DNA of 64,000 nucleotides from Bacteroidales bacterium. Lineage in GTDB: Bacteria; Bacteroidota; Bacteroidia; Bacteroidales; UBA12077. Within the stretch, counting starts at the first letter, position 1. Every line of letters begins with the position of its first letter. The stretch is from the NCBI GenBank assembly GCA_016342685.1, contig JAEINU010000004.1, positions 186,001-250,000 on the forward strand. Direction: 5' to 3'. This document shows positions 1 to 9,759 of this stretch, one piece after another. Position numbers and translations under genes: made by a program. Under the pieces are notes generated by a model. It did no database searches and had not been told where the DNA came from. It saw only the letters and a program-made list of their open reading frames with translations.

Positions 1-912
1 AAAAGCAAAACCGGTATATTTTTTACTATCAATACCACAACTTTCCAAAACATTAGGATCAACCATTCCGCATCCTAAAATTTCTAACCAGCCCGTATAT
101 TTACAAACATTACAACCTTTTCCGCCACAAATATTACAAGCTACATCCATTTCTGCCGAAGGCTCTGTAAATGGAAAATACGATGGGCGTAATCTTATTT
201 TGGTTTGTTCACCAAACATTTCTTTTGCGAAATACAATAAGGTTTGTTTTAAATCAGCAAAAGAAACATTTTCGTCAATGTATAAACCTTCAACCTGATG
301 AAAAATACAATGAGCTCTTGCACTAATTGCTTCGTTACGAAAAACTCTTCCTGGAGAAATTGTGCGAATTGGAGGTTTTGAATTCTCCATAACACGAACT
401 TGTACAGATGAAGTGTGGGTTCTTAATAAAATATCAGGATGCATTTCAATAAAAAAAGTATCTTGCATATCTCTTGCAGGATGTTCTTCTGGAAAGTTTA
501 GTGCAGAAAAAACATGCCAATCATCTTCAATTTCTGGTCCTTCAGAAATAGTAAAACCTAATCGTTTAAAAATATCAATAATTTCATTTCTTACAATCGA
601 TATTGGATGGCGTGTTCCAAGTTTTATTGGATCGCCTGGTGCCGACATATCGATTCCAGAATTCGATTCTGATTTATCTTCGAGAGAATCTTTTAATGAA
701 TTTATCTTATCGAGTAGAGTAACTTTTAGCTCGTTTAGTTTTTGTCCAACATTCTTTTTGTTTTCACGTGGAACGTTTTTAAACTCCGAGAAAAGATCAT
801 TCACCAATCCCTTTTTCCCCATATACTTTATTCGAAATGTTTCTATCTCGTCTAAAGATGTTGCAACAAACTCTTTTGCTTCTTCTAAATATTGATTAAT
901 CTTTTCTATCAT
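1..912 (-). CDS. pheS: Phenylalanine--tRNA ligase alpha subunit (3' end cut by window)
   Basis: This is the catalytic alpha subunit of cytoplasmic phenylalanyl-tRNA synthetase, which charges tRNA-Phe as an alpha2beta2 tetramer with PheT. The frame runs open from an ATG at 912 to the window edge (304 codons), so the C-terminus is missing. Visible family features are the N-terminal coiled-coil region, the class II motif 2 area around FRNEAISARAHCIFHQVEG, and a Cys-rich stretch (CNICGGKGCNVC) leading into the segment KYTGFAF at the edge. It lies 16 bp downstream of a cyclophilin lipoprotein gene and may be co-transcribed with it. A long open frame on the opposite strand is only its shadow. Confidence 0.96.
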   Translation of the reverse strand, partial: MIEKINQYLEEAKEFVATSLDEIETFRIKYMGKKGLVNDLFSEFKNVPRENKKNVGQKLNELKVTLLDKINSLKDSLEDKSESNSGIDMSAPGDPIKLGTRHPISIVRNEIIDIFKRLGFTISEGPEIEDDWHVFSALNFPEEHPARDMQDTFFIEMHPDILLRTHTSSVQVRVMENSKPPIRTISPGRVFRNEAISARAHCIFHQVEGLYIDENVSFADLKQTLLYFAKEMFGEQTKIRLRPSYFPFTEPSAEMDVACNICGGKGCNVCKYTGWLEILGCGMVDPNVLESCGIDSKKYTGFAF

Positions 913-928
913 GACTATAAGTAACTTA

Positions 929-1741
929 TTATATTTTTTTGATTTTCATTTTAATATCCGAAACAGGTCGATCGTTTTTGTCGGTTTCCGCAGCAGCTAT
1001 TTTATCAATTATTTCTAATCCTTCAATTATTTCACCAAAAACAGTATAAGCATTATCTAAATGCGGCGTTCCACCAATTGTTTGATAAACTTTTAATTTG
1101 TCTTCTGGAATTTTGTAATATCCACCTTGGTTAAATTCTTCTTCAGCCTTTTTTCGTGCGTTAGGAAGTATAATTTGATAATCGATTGTTCCTCCGGTAT
1201 TGTACGCTTCGTTTTTAGCTTCATCAACAAATTTTGTAATTAATTTGTTTAAACGTCCGGCATTAATGCGATCTTCAACTTTCTTAACATCTTCGTTGGT
1301 TAATACTATACCCTGAACAATGTAAAATTGAGATCCCGCAGAACGCATTTCCGGATTAACATTATCGCCTTCACGTGCAGCAGCAATAACTCCTTTTTTA
1401 TGGAAAATTCCTTCTACAAATTCGGCAGGAATTGTGTAACCCGGGCCACCTTCTCCTAGCTTTTTTCCTGGTTTTGCATCACGAGAATTTGGATCGCCAC
1501 CTTGAATCATAAAACCATCTATAACTCTATGAAAAAGTAAATCATTAAAATACCCTTGCTCAATTAATTTTATAAAATTTTCTTTATGTAATGGAGTTTC
1601 ATCATATAATTTGAAAATCATATCGCCATAGACAGTTTCGATTTTATAAAGCTGATCATCAGTTTTCTTTTTAGATTGATCTATCTGACAAGAAAATACA
1701 ATGAATGAGAATACCAATGAGATTAAAATTACTTTTTTCAT
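929..1741 (-). CDS. Cyclophilin-type peptidylprolyl isomerase, lipoprotein
   Basis: This is a 270-residue cis-trans prolyl isomerase that probably assists folding of exported proteins. The N-terminus MKKVILISLVFSFIVFSCQ is a lipoprotein signal with the lipobox Cys at about residue 18, so it should be anchored in the periplasm or outer membrane. The cyclophilin core is clear: ENFIKLIEQGYFNDLLFHR, GFMIQGGDP, SQFYIVQG and, near the end, NAYTVFGEIIEGLEIIDKIA. Between the last two lies a charged insertion (residues about 155-205) that is common in Bacteroidota versions. It is followed after 16 bp by pheS on the same strand. Confidence 0.93.
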   Translation of the reverse strand: MKKVILISLVFSFIVFSCQIDQSKKKTDDQLYKIETVYGDMIFKLYDETPLHKENFIKLIEQGYFNDLLFHRVIDGFMIQGGDPNSRDAKPGKKLGEGGPGYTIPAEFVEGIFHKKGVIAAAREGDNVNPEMRSAGSQFYIVQGIVLTNEDVKKVEDRINAGRLNKLITKFVDEAKNEAYNTGGTIDYQIILPNARKKAEEEFNQGGYYKIPEDKLKVYQTIGGTPHLDNAYTVFGEIIEGLEIIDKIAAAETDKNDRPVSDIKMKIKKI

Positions 1742-1916
1742 ATGAGTATAAATTTAAATTAAGCAACAAAAATAGAAACAATTACGAATTAATCGAAATA
1801 CTCTTAAGTTTATTTCTTCTTTGTAAGCTGTTAATAGATATAATTATAAATATTATGATAATATAAATAAGAAGTTTTACTTTGTAATTGGTATATAATA
1901 TAATTTAGAAAAGGAT

Positions 1917-3380
1917 TTGAGTCAGATAAAAAAACTAGCAGGACAGACTGTTGTGTATGGTTTAAGTACTATGTTGGGAAGGTTTTTAAACTATCTTCTT
2001 GTAATTGTTCATACAGTAGCGCTTGGTCCGGAGTTGTATGGAAATTTAACTTACTTTTATAGTAATACAGCTATTTTATTGGTTGTTTTAACCTTTGGAA
2101 TGGAAACAGGTTTTTTCCGATTTGCTAGTAAAAAGGAAGAAAATTATAATTCGGTTTTAAGTACAAGCTTATTTACTGTATTGATAACAAGTTCAATTTT
2201 TATTCTTACATCGATTTTCTTGAAAGATAAGTGGTTGGGATATTTCAAAGTGGATAGTTATCGATTTGTAATGTATTTTATTCTTATCATTTCATTTGAT
2301 GTAATTAGTGCAATTCCTTTTGCAAAACTAAGAATTGATGAACGACCTATTAAGTTTATGTTTATTAAGCTTATTGGAATTGGTTTAAATATTTTCATTA
2401 ATCTTTTCTATTTAGTATTATGCCGAAAACTCTATGAAGCAGGAAGTGAGAGTATTCTTGCTCGAATTTATAATCCGGAATATGCGCTCGATTATATTCT
2501 AGTTGCAAACTTGGTAGGTAGTGGAATCACTTTATTAATCTTGCTTCCAGAAATATTAAAAGTAAAATTACAAATAGATTTCTCACTATTAAAGCGATTA
2601 TTTAAATATTCATTTCCAATTTTAATTATTGGATTGGCAGGGCAATTAAATGATCAAATCGACAAACTTCTTATTCCTGAATTGATTAACGATCCTAATC
2701 CAATGGCGCAATTAGGGATTTATGCAGCCAATTTTAAGCTTTCCATACTAATGGTGTTGTTTATACAGATGTTTCGGTATGCTGCGGAACCTTTTTTCTT
2801 TAAAAATTCCGGGAATTCAGATGCAAAAAAACTATATGCTGATGTAATGAATTACTTCATAATCTTCGGTTTAATAATATTTTTAGGAGTAGTTTTTTAT
2901 ATTGATATTTTAAAATATTTTATTGATGAAGCATTCTGGGGTGGATTACATGTTGTTCCAATTCTACTTGTAGCAAAATTGCTATTTGGTATTTTATTTA
3001 GCTTATCTATTTGGTATAAAGTCACTGATAAAACAAAATATGGAATTTTAATTGCTGGAATTGGTGCTGTAATAACAGTTACTCTTAATATTATTTTGAT
3101 TCCTAGAATAGGATATGTGGGATCTGCTTATGCAAGTCTAATAAGTTATGCTACAATGCTTGGTGTATCATATTATTTAAGCACTCGACATTATTTCATT
3201 AAATATAATTTCAAGAAAATATCATTTTATTTTATTCTGGCATTTGCGTTGTACGGAATAAGCAGAATAATAATAATTGAAAATCTAGTTGTTGTCTTAT
3301 CAATAAATACAATTATGTTATTGATTTTTATTGGTATAGCATTTTATAAAGAAAAAAAACATTTTAAGAATGAAAATTAA
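1917..3380 (+). CDS. Polysaccharide biosynthesis / oligosaccharide flippase family protein
   Basis: This is a 487-residue inner-membrane protein of the MATE/MOP flippase superfamily, of the kind that moves lipid-linked saccharides across the membrane. It has about 14 hydrophobic segments, and the N-terminus [23 protein letters not shown] is the usual start of this family in the phylum. That conserved start lies upstream of the first in-frame ATG (residue 19), so I accept the TTG at 1917, which has AAGGA just before it. The substrate cannot be read from the sequence, and no glycosyltransferases are nearby. Its stop overlaps the dut start by 11 bp, so the two are probably translationally coupled. 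Confidence 0.87.
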   Translation: MSQIKKLAGQTVVYGLSTMLGRFLNYLLVIVHTVALGPELYGNLTYFYSNTAILLVVLTFGMETGFFRFASKKEENYNSVLSTSLFTVLITSSIFILTSIFLKDKWLGYFKVDSYRFVMYFILIISFDVISAIPFAKLRIDERPIKFMFIKLIGIGLNIFINLFYLVLCRKLYEAGSESILARIYNPEYALDYILVANLVGSGITLLILLPEILKVKLQIDFSLLKRLFKYSFPILIIGLAGQLNDQIDKLLIPELINDPNPMAQLGIYAANFKLSILMVLFIQMFRYAAEPFFFKNSGNSDAKKLYADVMNYFIIFGLIIFLGVVFYIDILKYFIDEAFWGGLHVVPILLVAKLLFGILFSLSIWYKVTDKTKYGILIAGIGAVITVTLNIILIPRIGYVGSAYASLISYATMLGVSYYLSTRHYFIKYNFKKISFYFILAFALYGISRIIIIENLVVVLSINTIMLLIFIGIAFYKEKKHFKNEN

Positions 3381-3804
3381 CATTGTAAACAAATCGAATA
3401 ATCCATTACCGGGTTATAGTACTGATCATTCTGCAGGAATGGATTTAAGAGCAAATATAGAAGAAGCAAAAACATTAAAACCACTTGAAAGGGTATTAAT
3501 TCCTACTGGATTATTTATCGAATTACCAGTAGGTTTTGAAGCACAAGTTAGGCCAAGAAGTGGGTTAGCACTTAAAAAAGGATTATCAGTATTAAATACT
3601 CCTGGTACAATAGATGCAGATTATCGTGGCGAAATAGGAGTAATTCTTATAAATCTCTCAAATGAAGAAGTAATAATTGAACCAGGAGAAAGAATCTGTC
3701 AAATGGTAATTGCTAAGCACGAGCAGGCAGAATTTATTCAAGTTGAAGTTCTTAATGAAACAGATCGCGGAGCAGGCGGTTTTGGGAGTACAGGCGTAAA
3801 ATAG
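3370..3804 (+). CDS. dut: dUTP diphosphatase
   Basis: This trimeric enzyme hydrolyses dUTP to dUMP and pyrophosphate, keeping uracil out of DNA and feeding thymidylate synthesis. The 144-residue length is normal. The conserved motifs are present in order: AGMDLRA (motif 1), RPRSGLALK (motif 2), [15 protein letters not shown] (motif 3, catalytic Asp), RICQMVIA (motif 4) and the C-terminal GAGGFGSTG (motif 5). It overlaps the end of the flippase gene by 11 bp, which supports the ATG at 3370. Confidence 0.97.
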   Translation: MKINIVNKSNNPLPGYSTDHSAGMDLRANIEEAKTLKPLERVLIPTGLFIELPVGFEAQVRPRSGLALKKGLSVLNTPGTIDADYRGEIGVILINLSNEEVIIEPGERICQMVIAKHEQAEFIQVEVLNETDRGAGGFGSTGVK

Positions 3805-3893
3805 TTATCTTAAAAATTGTTAAAAACAACAATTTGTAAACTTTGCACACGTTTTTTATGTTAAGTTTAAAAATTATTTTAAAAGTAGGTGTT

Positions 3894-5624
3894 ATGTGGG
3901 TAAAAGGTTTTTTATGGGGAGTGGTTATGTTGGCTATTATGAGTTCGTGCTCAAGTAATAGACAGGTAACTAGTAATAATGTAAAAGCTAAAAAAGAGCT
4001 TTCGAAAGATAAAGAACAGCAATATTATTATTATTTTCTTGAGGCAAATAGAAAGAAGTTATTAGGAGATTTAAATGGTGCTTTAGCGATTTATTATCAG
4101 TGTTTAGAACTATATCCTGATAGCGATGCTTCAATGGCAGAAATAGCAAAAATTAATGAGATTACTCAAAATTATGATGTTGCGATTAAATATGCAAAAA
4201 ATGCTGCAGAATTAGATCCAAAAAATAAATGGTATCAACTAAATCTAGCCAAACTTTATATTATTAAAAATGATTTCGAAAATGCTATAATTATATACGA
4301 AGACTTAAATAAAAATTTTAAGGATGATATCGAAATACCTTATAATTTGGCAGCACTTCATAATAGAACAGGGAATTATAAAAGATCTATCGAATTATAT
4401 GATCAGATCGAAAAACAAACGGGAGTTAACGAAAGTTTATCTTTAGGAAAGCAGCAATTGTACCTGCAAATTCATAATAAAACAAGAGCTTACGCTGAGA
4501 TAGAAAATTTAATTAAGCACTATCCAAATAAAGCACAGTATTATGGAATTATTGCAGAAATGTATACAAACGATAATTTATTTTTGAAAGCACAAGAAAG
4601 CTATAATAAATTGTTCAAAATTGATAGCACCAATAATTTGGGTCAATTATCTATTATTGATTTTTATAGGAAGAAAATAAATTACGATAAAGCTTTTGAA
4701 ATGATTTCGAAAGTTATAGAGAATGAAAATATACCAATTGAGCAAAAGGTAATGGTGTTTGTTTCGCTTCTTAATAACCAAAGTGAATTTAATATTTATA
4801 AGGTTCAAATTCAGGAGAAGCTTAAAGAATTGAAGATTAAATATCCAAAGGAAAAAGATGTTTATACCTTGCAGGCAGATTTTTTCATAAAAGAGAATAA
4901 TCTTACCGACGCTCAAAAGGAAATAGAATTTATTGTTGATAATTTTACTGGGAATGTTGCTTTATGGGAGCAGTTATTGTCGATCTATAGTTATAACAAC
5001 AATATGCAAGAATTATATCTTAGATCAGAAACTGCTATTGATAGTTTTCCAGAGCACGCATTATTTTTCCTTTTTAGGGGTGTTTCAGCAAATAGGTTGG
5101 GAAAATCGACAGAAGCTATCACTACACTTAAAGCGGGTTTAAAAACCCTTGAAAATGACGAAAAAATGGAACTGGATTTCTTCTCTAATTTAGGAGAGGC
5201 TTATCACGAAAATAAAGACTATAAGCAATCCGACTATTATTTTGATCTTGTCTTAAAAAAGGATCCCAACAATTTATATATCATTAATAATTATAGTTAT
5301 TACCTATCTCTAAGAGAAGAAAGACTTGAATATGCAGAATCGATTAGTAAAAAAACAATACTAGCCGAACCGGAGAATGAAACTTTTTTAGACACTTATG
5401 CTTGGATTCTTTACAAGCTTGAGCGATATCAGGAAGCACTAATCTATATTACAAAAGCTGTTAAAAATGGTGGAATAGATAGTGAAGTGGTAGTTGAGCA
5501 TTATGGCGATATCTTATTTAAAAATGGAGAAATAGAACGCGCGGTTGAGTTATGGAAATTATCAAAGGAGATGGGGAATAACAGCGAATTGTTGTTAGAA
5601 AAGATTAATCAATCAACAGAATAG
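3894..5624 (+). CDS. Tetratricopeptide-repeat lipoprotein
   Basis: This protein is mostly tandem TPR units (for example DLNGALAIYYQCLELYPDS and NYDVAIKYAKNAAELDPKN), which normally serve as a protein-binding scaffold. I choose the ATG at 3894 because it gives a compact lipoprotein signal (MWVKGFLWGVVMLAIMSSC), so the mature protein should be tethered in the periplasm or outer membrane. Open frame continues upstream to 3843, but an earlier start would spoil the signal. Length from 3894 is about 576 residues. It is followed after 26 bp by an EnvC-like cell-wall protein, so envelope assembly is a reasonable guess; the exact role is unknown. Confidence 0.85.
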   Translation: MWVKGFLWGVVMLAIMSSCSSNRQVTSNNVKAKKELSKDKEQQYYYYFLEANRKKLLGDLNGALAIYYQCLELYPDSDASMAEIAKINEITQNYDVAIKYAKNAAELDPKNKWYQLNLAKLYIIKNDFENAIIIYEDLNKNFKDDIEIPYNLAALHNRTGNYKRSIELYDQIEKQTGVNESLSLGKQQLYLQIHNKTRAYAEIENLIKHYPNKAQYYGIIAEMYTNDNLFLKAQESYNKLFKIDSTNNLGQLSIIDFYRKKINYDKAFEMISKVIENENIPIEQKVMVFVSLLNNQSEFNIYKVQIQEKLKELKIKYPKEKDVYTLQADFFIKENNLTDAQKEIEFIVDNFTGNVALWEQLLSIYSYNNNMQELYLRSETAIDSFPEHALFFLFRGVSANRLGKSTEAITTLKAGLKTLENDEKMELDFFSNLGEAYHENKDYKQSDYYFDLVLKKDPNNLYIINNYSYYLSLREERLEYAESISKKTILAEPENETFLDTYAWILYKLERYQEALIYITKAVKNGGIDSEVVVEHYGDILFKNGEIERAVELWKLSKEMGNNSELLLEKINQSTE

Positions 5625-5650
5625 CTTTTATATAACATAAGAGATTTAAT

Positions 5651-6844
5651 ATGATGAAAACAAAAATATTTTTTTGCTTTTTAATTTTCACTTTGATGTT
5701 TTTCGCTAGACCGATTTTGGCCCAAACAAGAGTCGAATTGCAAAAAAAGAAGGAGCAAACAGAGCAAAATATTAATCTCACAAACGAACTATTAGAAAGA
5801 ACAGAAAAATCTAAATCTTCGGGTTTAAATAAACTTTTAATTCTTAAAAAGAGGATTAGTCTTAGGGAACAACTAATTCAGGAAATTGCTTCAGAAATAA
5901 ACTTACTCGATAAAAACATTGAGGAAAACAGGGCAATGATTGCAAACTTAGAAAATGAAATTAAGCAATTAAAGGAAGAATACGCAAAGATGATATATTA
6001 CGCGTATAAGAATCGGAATAGTTATGATAAACTGATGTTTATTTTAGCTGCTGAAGATTTTAATCAAGCGTACCGACGAATGAAATACTTTCAGCAGTAT
6101 AGCGAGTATCGAAAAAAACAGGCCAATCAGATTGTCATAGCACAAAAGAATCTAGAATTTGAAACAGAACAGTTAAGCGAAAGCAGACAAGAAAAAATCG
6201 CATTATTGTCAAGAAAGGAACGTGAGAATAGTCAACTTACCTTTGAGAAGGACAAAAAGAACAATGAAGTTTCCAGATTAAAAAGAAAAGAAAAGGAATT
6301 ACGAAAAAAGATTCGCGAGGAGCAAAGGCGAAAGAAAAAGATTGAAAATGCAATTTCTGAATTAATAGCACGAGAATTAAAGGAAAATAAGAATTCAAAA
6401 GCACTTAGTGCGAACGAAGAATTACTATCTCAACGTTTTAAAAGCACCAAGGGCAAATTAAAATGGCCTATTGAAAAGGGTTTAATTATACAAGAATTTG
6501 GTGAACATCCACATCCTGTTATAAAAGGAGTGGTGCGAAAAAACGATGGCATTGATATCGGTGCAACCTCAGACACAAAAGTAAAAGCGATTTTTGATGG
6601 TGAAGTAAAAAAGATATTCGCCGTTCCTGGTGCGAATATGGCTATTATAGTGCGACACGGACATTATTTGTCATTATATACAAACGTTACCAATGTTCGA
6701 GTAAAATCTGGTGATGTAATTAAAGAAGGAGAATATATTGGAGATTTATATAATGGAGATAGTAATGATGCCTCATTATTACATTTAGGAATATATGAGG
6801 AAAAGACGGTTTTAAATCCTAAAAACTGGCTAAGAAAACAATAA
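5651..6844 (+). CDS. EnvC-like murein hydrolase activator (degenerate LytM/M23 domain)
   Basis: This 397-residue exported protein has a signal peptide (residues 1-24, ending ILAQT), long coiled coils over residues 28-255, and a C-terminal LytM/M23 domain from about residue 270. EnvC-type proteins activate cell-wall amidases during division rather than cutting peptidoglycan. That fits here because the zinc site looks degraded: the first metal His position before GIDIGA is occupied by Asn or Lys residues, and the usual LYAH motif reads LYTN. It lies 26 bp after the TPR lipoprotein gene. The role as activator rather than active peptidase is inferred from the missing ligands. Confidence 0.86.
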   Translation: MMKTKIFFCFLIFTLMFFARPILAQTRVELQKKKEQTEQNINLTNELLERTEKSKSSGLNKLLILKKRISLREQLIQEIASEINLLDKNIEENRAMIANLENEIKQLKEEYAKMIYYAYKNRNSYDKLMFILAAEDFNQAYRRMKYFQQYSEYRKKQANQIVIAQKNLEFETEQLSESRQEKIALLSRKERENSQLTFEKDKKNNEVSRLKRKEKELRKKIREEQRRKKKIENAISELIARELKENKNSKALSANEELLSQRFKSTKGKLKWPIEKGLIIQEFGEHPHPVIKGVVRKNDGIDIGATSDTKVKAIFDGEVKKIFAVPGANMAIIVRHGHYLSLYTNVTNVRVKSGDVIKEGEYIGDLYNGDSNDASLLHLGIYEEKTVLNPKNWLRKQ

Positions 6845-6970
6845 ATCTTATTTAAAAATTATATATATTTGAAAATTAGTAGAAAAAATGTAACAAATAG
6901 CAAAATTATAAGTATACATCGGTAATTGTGTAACTTAAAGAGATTTGACGTGCTAACAACAATTCTAAAA

Positions 6971-7369
6971 ATGGAAAAAAGCATTTTTATAGAGTCAAAA
7001 ATTGAAAATATCAATAAAATTGAAAAAATTATTGATGAAGTTTCAGAAGAGGCTAGGATAAATTCTGAGGTGTATGGGAAGATATTAATTGCTACCGTTG
7101 AGGCTGTCAATAATTCAATTGTGCATGGAAATAAGGAAGATGAATCAAAAAATGTCAAAGTTGATTTTAAAGTAGATTCAGACTTTATTTATATTTTTAT
7201 TGAAGATGAAGGCCCCGGCTTTAACTTTTATAATGTTCCCGATCCAACAACCCCTGAAAATATAGAAAATATTCATGGCCGTGGCGTTTATTTAATGAAA
7301 CATTTGGCTGATGATGTTATTTTTCATGGTCGTGGAAACAAAGTTGAAATAAAATTCAGTTTAAAATAG
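6971..7369 (+). CDS. RsbW/SpoIIAB-like ATP-binding protein (anti-sigma/serine kinase fold)
   Basis: This 132-residue protein has the GHKL ATPase fold of anti-sigma factor kinases. The N box is visible as VEAVNNSIVHGN, the G1 box as DEGPGF, and the G2 box as HGRGVYLMKHLAD. Open frame extends upstream to a TTG at 6926, but the ATG at 6971 gives the normal family start (MEKSIFIES). It abuts ybeY with no gap. Which partner it regulates is unknown; no sigma factor or anti-anti-sigma gene is adjacent. Confidence 0.87.
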   Translation: MEKSIFIESKIENINKIEKIIDEVSEEARINSEVYGKILIATVEAVNNSIVHGNKEDESKNVKVDFKVDSDFIYIFIEDEGPGFNFYNVPDPTTPENIENIHGRGVYLMKHLADDVIFHGRGNKVEIKFSLK

Positions 7370-7795
7370 ATGCCTGTTAAATTTTACACCGAACAAACTT
7401 CTTATAATCTTAAAAATAAAATTAAAGTAAAGAATTGGATAAAAAATTCAATATCCAACGAAAATGCTTTGGCAGGAGATATAAATATCATTTTAACTTC
7501 AGATAGTTACCTATTAAAGATTAATAAAGAATATCTTAAACACAATTATTACACCGACATTATTACCTTTAATTATTGCGAAGGCAATATAATTAATGGT
7601 GATATTTACATTAGTGTTGATACCGTACAGAACAATTCAGAGCTTTTCAATGTTTCTTTTATTGACGAATTACATCGTGTTATAATACATGGGATCTTAC
7701 ATCTTATCGGATTTGACGATAAAAATGATGATCAAAAGAAAGTAATGAGAGAAAAAGAAAACGAATATTTAGAAAGAGTTAAAAATCTTTTATAA
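7370..7795 (+). CDS. ybeY: rRNA maturation RNase YbeY
   Basis: YbeY is a single-strand metal-dependent endoribonuclease involved in 16S rRNA 3'-end maturation and ribosome quality control. The signature is HGILHLIGFDD near residues 105-115, which supplies the first two metal His ligands. The third His of the enterobacterial motif is not present at the usual spacing, a variation I recall in other members of this phylum. The 141-residue length is normal. It starts directly after the RsbW-like gene and sits 27 bp before mnmG. Confidence 0.93.
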   Translation: MPVKFYTEQTSYNLKNKIKVKNWIKNSISNENALAGDINIILTSDSYLLKINKEYLKHNYYTDIITFNYCEGNIINGDIYISVDTVQNNSELFNVSFIDELHRVIIHGILHLIGFDDKNDDQKKVMREKENEYLERVKNLL

Positions 7796-7822
7796 TTTTC
7801 CAAAAATTTCAAAATAGAATTT

Positions 7823-9697
7823 ATGTTACCAGAATATGATGTTATTGTGGTAGGTGGAGGACATGCTGGTTGCGAAGCAGCAGCAGCAGCAGCAAATATG
7901 GGATCGAAAACATTGTTGGTTACAATGGATATGAACAAATTTGCACAAATGTCATGTAATCCAGCTATGGGAGGAATTGCCAAAGGGCAAATCGTGAAGG
8001 AAATTGATGCGCTTGGGGGTTATTCCGCAATTGTTACCGACAAAAGTATGATCCAGTTTAGGATGTTAAATCAGTCGAAGGGTCCTGCAATGTGGAGCCC
8101 CAGAGCTCAATGCGACAGAATGATTTTTTCTTCGGAATGGAGGAATATATTAGAAAATATCGATAATCTTGACTTGTGGCAAGATCTGATAACAGAATTA
8201 ATAATAGAAGAAAACATTGTTAAGGGAGTTGTTTCTAAATTGGGCATTAAGTTTAAATCAAAGAAGGTTATTTTAACGAATGGAACCTTTTTAAATGGTT
8301 TGATGCACGTTGGTAGAAAGCAGGTCGAAGGTGGTAGAGCAGGGGAATCTTCATCAAAAGGAATTTCTGAACAATTAGAAACCTTTGGTTTTGAAGTGGG
8401 GAGAATGAAAACTGGAACTCCTGCTAGAATTGATGCACGAAGCATTGATTTTTCGAAAGTGGAAGAACAAAAAGGTGATGAAGGAGGAGGTCAATTTTCT
8501 TTTTTGAATCATGATTTCACACCGAATAATCACAAATCTTGTTATGTAACTTATACCGATCAAATGGTTCATGATATTTTAGAGACAGGCTTTGAAGAGT
8601 CACCTCTTTTTAATGGAACTATTAATGGTGTTGGACCAAGATATTGTCCTAGCATTGAGGATAAAATTGTAACTTTTGCTGAAAAGGATAAACATCAATT
8701 ATTTTTGGAGCCAGAGGGTATTACAACAAATGAATATTACATTAATGGATTCTCGTCATCTTTACCTTGGGATGTTCAATTGCGGGCATTAAAAAATATT
8801 CCCGGATTGAAAAATGTAAAAATTTATCGCCCAGGATATGCTATTGAATATGATTATTATCCTCCAACTCAACTGAATCACACTTTAGAAACAAAGCATA
8901 TTAAGAGCCTATATTTTGCCGGTCAGATTAATGGCACTACCGGTTATGAAGAAGCTGCCGCTCAAGGAATGATGGCAGGCATGAATGCGAGTTTAAAAGT
9001 GCAAGGGAAAGAAGATTTTATTTTAAAAAGGGATCAAGCATATATTGGTGTTTTAATAGATGATTTGATTACTAAAGGTGTTGATGAACCCTATAGAATG
9101 TTTACTTCACGCGCAGAATACAGAATACTTTTAAGACAAGATAATGCAGATTTACGACTGACAGAATTATCTTATAGAATGGGACTGGCTAAAGAAGATC
9201 GTTTTAATTTGTTAAAGAAAAAAATAGAAGCAAGAGATAAAATATATGCTTTCATCAAGAATTTTAGTATTGAACCAGACCATATCAATGAATATTTAGA
9301 GCAAGTAAAAACAAATCCATTAAAACAAAAACGGAAGTTAATTGATGTCGTATTAAGACCTCAAGTAAAGCTAAATGATCTTATAGAGGTTATACCAGAG
9401 TTTAAGAAGTTAGTTTCTGAAATAGAAATTAAAACAAAAGATATTATTGAATCTGCAGAGATATTAATTAAGTACTCAGGTTATATTGAAAGAGAGCAGC
9501 AAGTTGCTAGCAAGCTCAAAAGATTGGAATACATAGTTATTCCAAAGGAATTTGATTACACAAAAATCTCCTCATTATCAACAGAGGGAAGACAGAAATT
9601 AATTAAAGTACAACCAATCAACATTGGACAAGCCGCACGTATTAGTGGAGTTTCTCCTTCAGACATAAGTGTTTTATTGGTATATATGGGGCGCTAG
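7823..9697 (+). CDS. mnmG: tRNA uridine-5-carboxymethylaminomethyl(34) synthesis enzyme MnmG (GidA)
   Basis: MnmG is an FAD-dependent enzyme that, with MnmE, installs the carboxymethylaminomethyl group on U34 of certain tRNAs. The FAD-binding Rossmann motif is at the N-terminus ([14 protein letters not shown]), followed by [11 protein letters not shown] and the later motifs [17 protein letters not shown] and [12 protein letters not shown]. The C-terminal helical domain that contacts MnmE and tRNA is complete, and the 624-residue length is normal. In many bacteria this gene is close to the replication origin; here a parS-like palindrome starts on the base after its stop codon. Confidence 0.98.
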   Translation: MLPEYDVIVVGGGHAGCEAAAAAANMGSKTLLVTMDMNKFAQMSCNPAMGGIAKGQIVKEIDALGGYSAIVTDKSMIQFRMLNQSKGPAMWSPRAQCDRMIFSSEWRNILENIDNLDLWQDLITELIIEENIVKGVVSKLGIKFKSKKVILTNGTFLNGLMHVGRKQVEGGRAGESSSKGISEQLETFGFEVGRMKTGTPARIDARSIDFSKVEEQKGDEGGGQFSFLNHDFTPNNHKSCYVTYTDQMVHDILETGFEESPLFNGTINGVGPRYCPSIEDKIVTFAEKDKHQLFLEPEGITTNEYYINGFSSSLPWDVQLRALKNIPGLKNVKIYRPGYAIEYDYYPPTQLNHTLETKHIKSLYFAGQINGTTGYEEAAAQGMMAGMNASLKVQGKEDFILKRDQAYIGVLIDDLITKGVDEPYRMFTSRAEYRILLRQDNADLRLTELSYRMGLAKEDRFNLLKKKIEARDKIYAFIKNFSIEPDHINEYLEQVKTNPLKQKRKLIDVVLRPQVKLNDLIEVIPEFKKLVSEIEIKTKDIIESAEILIKYSGYIEREQQVASKLKRLEYIVIPKEFDYTKISSLSTEGRQKLIKVQPINIGQAARISGVSPSDISVLLVYMGR

Positions 9698-9713
9698 TGT
9701 TCCACGTGAAACG
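9698..9713. promoter_or_regulatory. parS-like site 1 (ParB binding candidate)
   Basis: The 16-mer TGTTCCACGTGAAACG begins immediately after the mnmG stop. It matches the widely conserved chromosomal parS consensus TGTTTCACGTGAAACA at 14 of 16 positions. Together with a second, perfectly palindromic copy 33 bp on, it fills the short mnmG-ade gap. ParB would load here to organise origin segregation. The match is seen directly; binding is inferred. Confidence 0.65.
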
Positions 9714-9730
9714 TTGGCAAAATTTTTAAT

Positions 9731-9746
9731 CGTTCCACGTGGAACT
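9731..9746. promoter_or_regulatory. parS-like site 2 (perfect palindrome)
   Basis: The 14-bp core GTTCCACGTGGAAC (9732-9745) is a perfect palindrome of the parS type, set 33 bp from site 1 (start to start). It overlaps a GTG at 9739 that could be read as an earlier ade start. I regard that GTG as part of the site and place the ade start at 9760. Confidence 0.62.
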
Positions 9747-9759
9747 AATAATTATTTTT

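Noticed and set aside
760..775. CACGTG palindrome with TTT/GAA arms resembling parS inside pheS
   Set aside because: It is made by the codons for V-P-R-E (GTT CCA CGT GAA) in a coding region and its outer bases deviate from the consensus.
362..895. Long open frame on the plus strand
   Set aside because: It is antisense to pheS, whose protein motifs are clear; the plus-strand translation is low-complexity and matches nothing.
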